Positions 34,448-42,798 of a stretch of 64,000 nt of DNA are shown here, piece after piece; position 1 is the first letter of the stretch, and each line of letters starts with the position of its first letter. The position numbers were made by a program, and so were the translations under genes. Under the pieces are notes generated by a model. It ran no database searches. It worked only from the letters and a program-made list of their open reading frames with translations, and had not been told where the DNA came from. The stretch comes from Arthrobacter globiformis (GTDB lineage: Bacteria; Actinomycetota; Actinomycetes; Actinomycetales; Micrococcaceae), in contig NZ_JAUSXI010000001.1 of assembly GCF_030815865.1 (NCBI RefSeq), forward strand, positions 3,100,001-3,164,000, written 5' to 3'.

Positions 34448-34479
34448 CGAAGGCCCGGCGCATCAGCGCCGGGCCTTCG
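34448..34479. terminator. Terminator hairpin after the fabG-SDR pair
   Basis: CGAAGGCCCGGCGC and GCGCCGGGCCTTCG are perfect 14-bp arms around ATCA. It is a very stable stem 51 bases after the SDR stop, without a T-run on the plus strand. It is followed at once by short tandem repeats. Confidence 0.8.
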
Positions 34480-34537
34480 CTGTCCCGCGCCTTCGCTGTC
34501 CCGGCGCCTTTGCTGTCCCGGCGCCTTGGCTGTCCCC
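34479..34537. repeat. Short 16-17-bp tandem repeats
   Basis: GCTGTCCCGGCGCCTTT-type units start at 34479, 34495, 34512 and, partially, 34529. Three full copies differ by one or two bases. Probably slippage products next to the terminator. Confidence 0.75.
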
Positions 34538-34604
34538 GTACTGACGCCCAAATCAGGCCGCACAGGCGTTGTCCGTGCGGCCCGCGACGCCTAGGGTCAT
34601 AGCC

Positions 34605-35462
34605 ATGGCAGAGGATGCAGCAATAGCGAAGCGGAGCTATCCGGCGGGTGTGCCGTGCTGGGTGGACAGCCAGCAGCCCGACGTGGAAGCAGCCAAGAAT
34701 TTCTACGGGGGACTGTTCGGTTGGGAATTCGACGCCGGTACGGCGCCGCCCGGGGAGACCGGCAGCTACGTGGTGGCCCGGCTCGGCGGCCAGGAGACCG
34801 GCGCCATCACCGGTTTAGGCGCCGGGCCCCACGGTGTCCCGGTTTGGAACACGTACATTGCGGTCGACGATGCGGACGCCGCGGTGCGGCACCTGCTGTC
34901 AGCCGGCGCAACCCTGAAATCGGCTCCTGCCGATATGGGCGCCGGAGGGGTGCGGGCCTCGCTGGCCGATCCCGAGGGTGCGGAGTTCCGCATCTGGCAG
35001 GCAGGGGAGTGGCAGGGCGCCCAGGCGGTCAACCTCCCGGGCGGCTGGAACTTCAGCGACCTCCACACAGCGGACACGGACGCTGCCGCAGATTTCTACG
35101 CCAGGGCCTTCGGCTGGGAGTTCGACCGCCTCGACTTCGGCATCATGATCCGCCGCCCCGGCTACGGCGACCATCTGGAGGCAACCGTCGACCCCGATAT
35201 CCGTGCCCGGCAATCGGGAGACGCCGTACCGGCTGGCTTCGAAGACGCCGTGGGGTGGGTGGCACCGACTGCCCCGGACGAGCGGCCGCACTGGCATGTC
35301 ACCTTCACCGTTGCGGACCGGGACCGGGCTGTGCGGGAGGCGGAGCGCCTTGGCGGGCATATCCTGGGGCAGGACGACACCGAGTGGACACGGACCGCCC
35401 TGGTCCGGGACCCCGGCGGTGCTGTCTTCACGGCAAGCCAGTTCACGCCGCCGTCGGGCTAA
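34605..35462 (+). CDS. Two-module VOC protein, CFP30B-like
   Basis: 285 residues from ATG 34605. Two VOC repeats: GVPCWVDSQQPDVEAAKNFY with FYGGLFGWEF, and FSDLHTADTDAAADFY with FYARAFGWEFD. Each pair resembles the mycobacterial 27-kDa antigen CFP30B. Ends TALVRDPGGAVFTASQF. Possibly a hydroxylase- or glyoxalase-type protein. Substrate unknown. Confidence 0.88.
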   Translation: MAEDAAIAKRSYPAGVPCWVDSQQPDVEAAKNFYGGLFGWEFDAGTAPPGETGSYVVARLGGQETGAITGLGAGPHGVPVWNTYIAVDDADAAVRHLLSAGATLKSAPADMGAGGVRASLADPEGAEFRIWQAGEWQGAQAVNLPGGWNFSDLHTADTDAAADFYARAFGWEFDRLDFGIMIRRPGYGDHLEATVDPDIRARQSGDAVPAGFEDAVGWVAPTAPDERPHWHVTFTVADRDRAVREAERLGGHILGQDDTEWTRTALVRDPGGAVFTASQFTPPSG

Positions 35463-35484
35463 TCAGGGCCCGAGGCGTCGTCGT

Positions 35485-35535
35485 CCGACCGGTCGGGGGA
35501 GTTCAGACCCAGAGTTTAGACTCCGGAGTGCAGAC
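35485..35535. repeat. Palindromes and direct repeats between VOC and serB genes
   Basis: CCGACCGGTCGG (35485-35496) is a perfect 12-bp palindrome. CAGACCCAGAGTTTA and CAGACCCCAGAGTTTA are near-identical direct repeats that flank ACTCCGGAGT, a 10-bp palindrome. They lie between convergent genes and may help end transcription. Confidence 0.5.
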
Positions 35536-35543
35536 CCCAGAGT

Positions 35544-36449
35544 TTAAACGCCGGCGATGTGCCGCACCGCGTCGAGGTAGGGCATGTTGATGGCGGCGTC
35601 GGCCACGGCGCGGACGGCGGGCTTGGCATTGAAGGCCACCCCGATGCCCGCGGCGCCGAGCATGTCCAGGTCGTTGGCGCCGTCGCCCACGGCAATGGTG
35701 TGCTCCAGTGCGATGCCCTCGGCGGCCGACCATTCGCGGAGGTATTTTTCCTTGGCAGCACGGTCAATCACTGCCCCGAGGACCTTTCCGGTCAGGGCGC
35801 CATCCACGATCTCCAGCTCGTTGGCGATCCAGTAATCCATGCCCAGGTCCTCGGCGATGGGGCGCAGGATCTGGTTGAAGCCGCCGGACACCACCGCCAC
35901 GGCATGGCCTGCAGCCTTGAACGCGCCCACCAGCTCTGCGGCTCCCTCGCTCAGCTTCACTTCCGCGCGCACGGAGTCGACGACGGCGGCCGGCAGCCCT
36001 GCGAGGACGGCCACCCGGGCGTGCAGGCTTTGCGCGAAGTCGAGTTCGCCACGCATGGCGGCTTCGGTGACCGCGGCGACTTCGTCGCGCTTTCCGGCGT
36101 ACGCGGCGAGGAGTTCGATGACCTCCTGCTGGATGAGGGTAGAGTCGACGTCCATGATGAGGAGCTTGCGCTCCGCCTTCCGCAGTTCAGCGGGGACGAT
36201 GGCGGTGTCCACGCCGGTCCGCTCCGTCTTCTCCTTCGCGGCGGCAATCACGTGCCGCAGTCCGGCGATGTCCGCGGCGGAACCCGACGGCACGGAAAAG
36301 TCCAGGGTGCAGACCTCGAAGCGTCCGTCGGCTGAGCTGGAGACAGCCTCGAAGGTGGCACCGGAGTCCGCCAGCAGGGACCGCAGGTTTTCCGGTTCCG
36401 AGGGGGACAATTTCAGGCCGTAGCTGACCGCAGTCACGTTCGAAGTCAT
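35544..36449 (-). CDS. serB: Phosphoserine phosphatase
   Basis: 301 residues from ATG 36449. The N-terminal 85 residues form an ACT-like regulatory region. The HAD phosphatase core has the nucleophile motif MDVDSTLI (Asp100, Asp102), VVSGGFNQIL with the motif 2 Ser, and GDGANDLDML for Mg2+. It hydrolyses phosphoserine, the last step of serine synthesis. Slightly longer than SerB without the ACT part. Single gene. Confidence 0.94.
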   Translation of the reverse strand: MTSNVTAVSYGLKLSPSEPENLRSLLADSGATFEAVSSSADGRFEVCTLDFSVPSGSAADIAGLRHVIAAAKEKTERTGVDTAIVPAELRKAERKLLIMDVDSTLIQQEVIELLAAYAGKRDEVAAVTEAAMRGELDFAQSLHARVAVLAGLPAAVVDSVRAEVKLSEGAAELVGAFKAAGHAVAVVSGGFNQILRPIAEDLGMDYWIANELEIVDGALTGKVLGAVIDRAAKEKYLREWSAAEGIALEHTIAVGDGANDLDMLGAAGIGVAFNAKPAVRAVADAAINMPYLDAVRHIAGV

Positions 36450-36599
36450 GGCTGCAATCTTATCCAGCACGGCGCCGCCTCCCGAATCCGTCGCGCGGCA
36501 TCGATTTCACAGCATCTAACGCAACGCACCGCAGCGGTCCCCAGCCGGCTCCCAGCAAACATCCGGCAAACCCGGAGGCCGGCCCGGCAGAATGAACGG

Positions 36600-37373
36600 A
36601 TGATCTTTGCCCTGGTTGCCCGCCTGCGCCCGGCGCCCCCGCTGAGGGCGTCGCAGCACGTACTTTTCGGCTGGGCCGGCGCTCTCCTGGTGGCTGGTGA
36701 CGCTGTTTTCTGGCTCATGTTCGCTGCCATCCAGTCGGATTCGGGGCTGGCAGCCATGGACGGTCCGGCGCATAGCCTGATGTTGGAGTCCCGGAATCCC
36801 GCCGCCACCGCGTTCTTGGCGGGCCTGACGATCGTGACCGCGCCGGAAATCCTGACCGTGATCGGCGCCGTGTTTGCACTGGCGTGGGCCGTTTGGAAGC
36901 GTGAACTGTGGCGCCCGGCCGTGCTTATGGGCGCTATGGTGCTGGCAGTCGTGGTGACCACCCTCATCAAGCAACTTGTCAGCCGGTCCCGCCCACCGTC
37001 GGCGGATTTCCTGCTCGGCCCGGATGATGCGCTCTCGTTCCCCTCGGGTCATACCGTGGGCATTGGCGTGTTCACGGTCGTGCTCGCCTACCTCGTCTTG
37101 TCACGGTCCGGAACGCGTACGACGGCGGTGCTTGGGTTCTCCGCTGCCCTGGCACTCACCGCGCTGGTTGGCTTAAGCCGGCTGTATCTGGGCTATCACT
37201 GGCTCACCGACGTCGTGGCTTCCCTCGGGGTGGCGCTGGCTGTTGCAGCGGTAGCGATGTTCACAGACGCAGCCCGGCACGGTTCTGCGAAAAGTCGCTC
37301 CGGAACGCTCAGCGGCCGGGCCCCGAACAGTTCGCAGGATGCTGATCCGTCAGCTCCGGACGCGCTGCCGTAG
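36600..37373 (+). CDS. PAP2-family membrane phosphatase
   Basis: 257 residues. All three PAP2 motifs are present: KQLVSRSRP (124-132), PSGH (148-151) and SRLYLGYHWLTD (193-204), among six TM segments. Likely a lipid phosphatase such as undecaprenyl-pyrophosphate or phosphatidate phosphatase. The last 24 bases overlap the end of the convergent MFS gene. Confidence 0.92.
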   Translation: MIFALVARLRPAPPLRASQHVLFGWAGALLVAGDAVFWLMFAAIQSDSGLAAMDGPAHSLMLESRNPAATAFLAGLTIVTAPEILTVIGAVFALAWAVWKRELWRPAVLMGAMVLAVVVTTLIKQLVSRSRPPSADFLLGPDDALSFPSGHTVGIGVFTVVLAYLVLSRSGTRTTAVLGFSAALALTALVGLSRLYLGYHWLTDVVASLGVALAVAAVAMFTDAARHGSAKSRSGTLSGRAPNSSQDADPSAPDALP

Positions 37374-38642
37374 CAGTGCCACGGCTGCGGCCGCGACGAT
37401 TGCCGCCGCCAAAGCGCTGACGCCGGAGTAGCCGGTCAAGCCCATGATGGGTCCCGCCGCCGCGCTTCCCACCGCGCCGGCCAGGGACATGGTGGCGTCC
37501 GAGAACCCCTGGACGGGAATGCGCTCCGCGGGCGTCAGGGAGGCGACAAGCAGGGTGGAACCGGCGACGGTGGTAGCCGACCAGCCTAACCCGAGAAGAA
37601 TCAGGCCGACGGTGACCGAGCCCATGCTCTGGGACGCCAGTCCGGTCAGTGCCACAGCCGCGAGCAAAGTAAGGAGGCCGGCCAGTGCAGTGGTGCGCGG
37701 TCCGAGCCGGTCGGTGAGGGCGCCCATCAGCGGTGACAGAGCGTACATGCCCGCGATGTGCAGTGAGATGGTGAGACCGATCAGCGCGATGGTATCCGGA
37801 TTCCCGGCGGAGTGTCCTGCGTGATGCTGCATGTGCAGCGGCGTCATGGACATCACGGCGACCATCACCGCGTGGGCCGCGATGACGGCGATGACCGCTC
37901 CGCGTGCGACGGGGTGTTCCCTGACGATCCGCCAGCCTTCCCGCCAGGCGCCCGAACGTTGTGCGACAGGAAGGAGGTCTTCCCCGTCGAGGCCGCGCCG
38001 GGTCAGGAGCGGGTCCGGGTGCAGGGTCAGCGCCACGATAGCAGCGCCCACCACCATCCCCAGCGCGGAAATCAGGAAAGGCCCCGCAGCAGGCGGGATG
38101 TCCAGCCAGCCCGCCAGGACGGCCCCGGGAGCCACCATGTTGGGCCCCGCGACGGCGCCGATGGTGATCGCCCACAACACCAGGGACAAGTCGCGTCCGC
38201 GGTGGGCGGGCTCGGCCAGGTCGGTGGCGGCGAAGCGGGCCTGCAGGTTCACCGCCGACGCCAGGCCCACGAGGAAGGCCCCGGCAAGCAGGAGTACAAA
38301 GAGTTCCGTGGCGACGGCGGCGACCATCAGGAAGGTGCCGCCGACCGCAGCGGCCAGGCCGGTGGTGAGGGCAACCCGGCGTCCCCGCTGCAGGGCCAGC
38401 CGGGAGAGCGGAATTGCCGTGGCTGCAGTGCCCAGCGTGAGGGCCGTGTTGACGGATCCGGCCCACGCTTCGGAGCCTGACAGGTCGACGGCCAGGATGG
38501 AGCCCAGGGCCAGGGTTGAGCCGTTGCCCAGGCCGGAGAAGATCTGTGCAACCGACAAGGTCCGCACGATGCGGCGCTGGGTGGAACGGGTTGCTTCGGC
38601 GATGCTGGTCAAGTCGTACGGTCCCCTCGGGCAGGTGCTCAT
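37350..38642 (-). CDS. MFS transporter
   Basis: 430 residues from ATG 38642 (MSTCPRGPYD). Twelve TM segments; FSGLGNGSTLALGSIL is TM1 and YALSPLMGALTDRLGPRTTAL is the motif A-like loop of the second half. MTPLHMQHHAGHSAGNP is a His-rich loop between the halves. Substrate not predictable. Convergent overlap of 24 bases with the PAP2 gene. Confidence 0.88.
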   Translation of the reverse strand: MSTCPRGPYDLTSIAEATRSTQRRIVRTLSVAQIFSGLGNGSTLALGSILAVDLSGSEAWAGSVNTALTLGTAATAIPLSRLALQRGRRVALTTGLAAAVGGTFLMVAAVATELFVLLLAGAFLVGLASAVNLQARFAATDLAEPAHRGRDLSLVLWAITIGAVAGPNMVAPGAVLAGWLDIPPAAGPFLISALGMVVGAAIVALTLHPDPLLTRRGLDGEDLLPVAQRSGAWREGWRIVREHPVARGAVIAVIAAHAVMVAVMSMTPLHMQHHAGHSAGNPDTIALIGLTISLHIAGMYALSPLMGALTDRLGPRTTALAGLLTLLAAVALTGLASQSMGSVTVGLILLGLGWSATTVAGSTLLVASLTPAERIPVQGFSDATMSLAGAVGSAAAGPIMGLTGYSGVSALAAAIVAAAAVALLRQRVRS

Positions 38643-38760
38643 CGTGGAAAACTCCACATGACAACTGTTATGTCATGGGTTTATGCAGTTCAACCATGAA
38701 TCGCGGCCAATTGCGGGCCGGTTATCAGTCGCAAGGTGTTTTGTCCTAGTGTCTACTTCT

Positions 38761-39546
<786 letters not shown>

Positions 39547-39564
39547 CGGCGCGGCCGGCACAGC

Positions 39565-40350
39565 GTGGAGTTTCTCAGCGGCGTCCTTGTGTTCTTCGCC
39601 GGCCTCTGGGCCGGCACCATCAACAGCGTTGTCGGGTCCGGAACCCTCGTCACCTTCCCGGTGCTGATCGCCCTGGGCATCGCGCCGGTGACGGCCTCCA
39701 TGAGCAATGCCATGGGCCTCGTCGCCGGTGGGGCGGCCGGTGCATGGGGTTACCGCCGCGAGCTGAAGGGCCGCGGCCGGCAACTCCTGCGGCTGCTCCC
39801 GGCGTCCCTGCTGGGCGGCATCAGCGGAGCCTGGCTCCTGCTCCATCTGCCGGAGAAGGTCTTCCATTACGCAGCGCCGCTGCTAATTGTCCTGGCCCTG
39901 CTCATGGTTGTGTTCCAGCCCAGGCTCCAGCGCTGGGTGCGGAACCGTGAAGAGAACCCGGAGCACGCCCTCCGCGACAAGCACCACGGTATTTTGCTGG
40001 TGGTGCTTGTTTTCCTCGCCGGGGTATACGGCGGTTACTTTGTTGCGGCACAGGGAATCCTGCTGGTGGGCATCCTCGGCGTGTTCATGACGGGCACCAT
40101 CCAGAACGCCAACGCCATGAAGAACGTCCTGGTGCTCGGCGTGAACCTGATCGCGGCCGCCTCTTATCTGCTGTTTGCCTTCGACCGGATCAACTGGGCC
40201 GTGGTGGCCCTCATCGCCGTCAGCTCCCTCATCGGCGGCCTCGTCGGCGCCAAGGTGGGCCGCCGGCTGTCCCCGCCTGTCCTGCGCGGCGTGATTTTTG
40301 CCCTCGGCCTCGTGGCGCTCGGCTTCCTGGTCGCTAACCTGCTCAAGTGA
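39565..40350 (+). CDS. TauE/SafE-family exporter
   Basis: 261 residues from GTG 39565. Eight hydrophobic segments; the family repeats appear as INSVVGSGTLVTFPVLIALG and GVYGGYFVAAQGILLVGILG. These carriers export sulfite, sulfoacetate or related organosulfur anions. Probably cotranscribed with the ABC ATPase upstream and the SpoU gene downstream. No transport link between the first two is implied. Confidence 0.9.
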   Translation: MEFLSGVLVFFAGLWAGTINSVVGSGTLVTFPVLIALGIAPVTASMSNAMGLVAGGAAGAWGYRRELKGRGRQLLRLLPASLLGGISGAWLLLHLPEKVFHYAAPLLIVLALLMVVFQPRLQRWVRNREENPEHALRDKHHGILLVVLVFLAGVYGGYFVAAQGILLVGILGVFMTGTIQNANAMKNVLVLGVNLIAAASYLLFAFDRINWAVVALIAVSSLIGGLVGAKVGRRLSPPVLRGVIFALGLVALGFLVANLLK

Positions 40351-40387
40351 TTACTGAAATGCAAGTGATTATCGAAATGACTGCCCG

Positions 40388-41197
40388 GTGACTTTCCACT
40401 ATCTCGAGTCCGCCGCGGATCCGCGCGTCGCCGACTACACCCAGCTGACGGACGTCCACCTGCGGAAACTCCGCGAACCCGCCGAGGGCATGTACATCGC
40501 CGAATCCTCCCGCGTCCTCCGGCGCGCCCTCGCCGCCGGGCACCGGCCGCGGTCGTTCTTCCTCGCTGAAAAGTGGGTTCCGGACCTCGCCGACATCTTC
40601 GAGCAGTACCCCGACGTTCCGGCTTACATCGGCAGCGCCGGCCTCCTGGAGGACATCACCGGATTCCACCTCCACCGCGGAGCCATGGCGGCCATGCACC
40701 GCCCGGCGCCGGTCCCGCTGCCGGAACTGCTGGCCGGAGCCCGGCGCGTGGCAGTGCTGGAGGACATCGTGGACCACACCAACGTGGGGGCCATCTTCCG
40801 GTCGGCGGCGGCGCTGGACGTCGACGCCGTCCTGGTCTCGCCCCGCTGCGGCGATCCGCTGTACCGCCGCAGTGTCCGCGTCAGCATGGGCACGGTCTTC
40901 CAGGTACCGTGGGCCAGGCTGGATAGCTGGCCGCAGGACCTGACCCTTCTCAAGGAGCAGGGGTTCACGGTGGCGGCGATGGAGCTCACCGACGACGCCG
41001 TCGGCCTGGACGAGCTGGCAGCAAGAAACCCGGCGCGGCTCGCCCTGGTGCTGGGTACGGAAGGTGCCGGCATGAGCGCTGAGACCCTCGCCGCCGTCGA
41101 CCTCGCCGTCAAGATCCCGATGCGCGCGGGCGTGGACTCACTCAACGTTGCGGCGGCGTCCGCCGTCGCATTCTGGGAGCTGCGGCCGCGGGCCTGA
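40388..41197 (+). CDS. SpoU/TrmH family RNA methyltransferase
   Basis: 269 residues from GTG 40388. The three SPOUT motifs are clear: VLEDIVDHTNVGAIFRSAAA, LALVLGTEGAGM and IPMRAGVDSLNVAAASAVAF. They form the trefoil knot that binds S-adenosylmethionine. Methylates the 2'-hydroxyl of a ribose in rRNA or tRNA. The target nucleotide is unknown. AGTGATTA-type direct repeats (40343-40379) lie in the short gap before it. Confidence 0.92.
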   Translation: MTFHYLESAADPRVADYTQLTDVHLRKLREPAEGMYIAESSRVLRRALAAGHRPRSFFLAEKWVPDLADIFEQYPDVPAYIGSAGLLEDITGFHLHRGAMAAMHRPAPVPLPELLAGARRVAVLEDIVDHTNVGAIFRSAAALDVDAVLVSPRCGDPLYRRSVRVSMGTVFQVPWARLDSWPQDLTLLKEQGFTVAAMELTDDAVGLDELAARNPARLALVLGTEGAGMSAETLAAVDLAVKIPMRAGVDSLNVAAASAVAFWELRPRA

Positions 41198-41363
41198 CCA
41201 AGGGCAGCGGCGGGTTCGTTAGATCCTCCACCATCGGCTATGATTGACAGCTGGTTCCACTGTGTTTTTCGCCGTCCTTCCGGGTGGCCAATGCACGGAT
41301 GGAAGCCATCCCATTCATACCTGGCAGCTGGCAAAATCCAGCTGCGTGAACAAAGGCCCCATT

Positions 41364-41621
41364 ATGAAGTCGAACACCCACCCGAAGTACGAAGCTGTTG
41401 TTTTCAACGACCTGGCCTCCGGCACGAAGTTCCTGACCCGCTCCACCGTGTCTTCCTCGAAGACCATCGAGTGGGAAGACGGCAACACCTACCCGGTCAT
41501 CGACGTCGAAATCTCCTCCGAGTCCCACCCGTTCTACACGGGCAAGCAGCGCATCATGGACTCCGCTGGCCGCGTCGAGCGCTTCAACGCTCGCTTCAAG
41601 GGCTTCGGCGGCAAGAAGTAA
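41364..41621 (+). CDS. rpmE2: Ribosomal protein bL31 type B
   Basis: 85 residues from ATG 41364. [20 protein letters not shown] and [20 protein letters not shown] are diagnostic. It lacks the CxxC pair of zinc-binding L31, so it is the zinc-independent form. In many actinobacteria this form is induced by Zur under zinc starvation. No Zur box was confirmed here. A terminator follows. Confidence 0.95.
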   Translation: MKSNTHPKYEAVVFNDLASGTKFLTRSTVSSSKTIEWEDGNTYPVIDVEISSESHPFYTGKQRIMDSAGRVERFNARFKGFGGKK

Positions 41622-41646
41622 TTCACTTCTCCCCAAGGTTCTTTGG

Positions 41647-41677
41647 AAAGCCCGCACCGGCAACGGTGCGGGCTTTT
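41647..41677 (+). terminator. Intrinsic terminator of rpmE2
   Basis: AAAGCCCGCACCG and CGGTGCGGGCTTT form a perfect 13-bp stem with a GCAA tetraloop, ending in TTTT. Clear Rho-independent terminator 26 bases after the stop. Confidence 0.93.
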
Positions 41678-41703
41678 CGCGTTTGTGCGGCAGGATGGAA
41701 GGC

Positions 41704-42798
41704 ATGACTGCCACGCCAATATCTGCAGGGGGAGAGGCGGCCCCGGGGCTGCACGGTGAGTACAAGGTCCCGGGCGGCAAGCTTGTGGTGGTGGACCTCG
41801 ACGTCGAGGACGGCGTCTTCACGGACGTTTCCCTCAGCGGCGACTTCTTCCTCGAACCGGATGAGGCCCTCGTGGCCATTAACGGCGCCTTGGGAGGACT
41901 GCCGGAAAGTTCGACGGCGGCAGACATCGCCTCCGCCGTGGAGGCCTCCCTCCCGGAGGACGCCGTGCTGTTCGGTTTCTCGGCCGACGCCGTCGCCATC
42001 GCCGTCCGCAGGGCGCTGGCCAAGGCCACCGCGTGGACGGACCACCACTGGAACATCATCGCGCCCGGCGTGCTGCCCACGCACCTGAACGTGGCGCTGG
42101 ACGAGGTGCTCACCGAGGAGGTCGGTGCCGGGCGCCGCAACCCCACCATCCGCTTCTGGGACTGGGAGGAACCGTCGGTGGTGATCGGCAGCTTCCAGTC
42201 CTACCGCAATGAGGTGCATCCCGACGGCGTGTCCCGGCACGGCATCACCGTGGTCCGGCGCATCAGCGGCGGGGGAGCGATGTTCATGGAGGCGGGCAAC
42301 TGCATCACCTATTCGCTCTACCTGCCACAGACGCTCGTGGACGGGATCAGCTTCGCCGACTCCTACGCGTTCCTCGACGCCTGGGTCATGGCGTCCCTGA
42401 AGAAGCTCGGCATCGACGCCTTCTACGTCCCGCTCAACGACATCGCCACCGGCCAGGGCAAGATCGGCGGCGCAGCGCAGAAGCGGCTCGCCAACGGTGG
42501 CATGCTCCACCACGTGACCATGAGTTACGACATCGACGCCGACAAGATGGTGGACGTGCTCCGGATCGGCAAGGAAAAGCTATCGGACAAGGGAACCACC
42601 AGCGCCAAGAAACGCGTGGACCCGCTGCGCCGCCAGACCGGCCTGGCCCGGACGGAAATCGTGGCAACCATGATGGAGGTGTTCGCCGAGCGCTACGGAG
42701 CCACGCCGTCGGAGATCACGGCCCAGGAGCTGGAGACCGCCCGTGAACGTGTCGCATCAAAGTTCGGCACGGACGGGTGGCTGCACCGGGTGCCCTAA
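41704..42798 (+). CDS. lplA: Lipoate-protein ligase with domains in reversed order
   Basis: 364 residues from ATG 41704. Residues about 17-105 (HGEYKVPGGKLVVVDLDVED, GDFFLEPDEALVAINGAL) match the small C-terminal accessory domain of LplA. The catalytic BPL/LPL domain follows: RFWDWEEPSVVIGSFQSY, VVRRISGGGAMFMEAGNCIT and GQGKIGGAAQKRL with the lipoyl-AMP Lys. Usually the small domain is at the C-terminus. Attaches lipoate to dehydrogenase E2 or GcvH proteins. Its end overlaps pepN by 42 bases on the opposite strand. Confidence 0.9.
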   Translation: MTATPISAGGEAAPGLHGEYKVPGGKLVVVDLDVEDGVFTDVSLSGDFFLEPDEALVAINGALGGLPESSTAADIASAVEASLPEDAVLFGFSADAVAIAVRRALAKATAWTDHHWNIIAPGVLPTHLNVALDEVLTEEVGAGRRNPTIRFWDWEEPSVVIGSFQSYRNEVHPDGVSRHGITVVRRISGGGAMFMEAGNCITYSLYLPQTLVDGISFADSYAFLDAWVMASLKKLGIDAFYVPLNDIATGQGKIGGAAQKRLANGGMLHHVTMSYDIDADKMVDVLRIGKEKLSDKGTTSAKKRVDPLRRQTGLARTEIVATMMEVFAERYGATPSEITAQELETARERVASKFGTDGWLHRVP

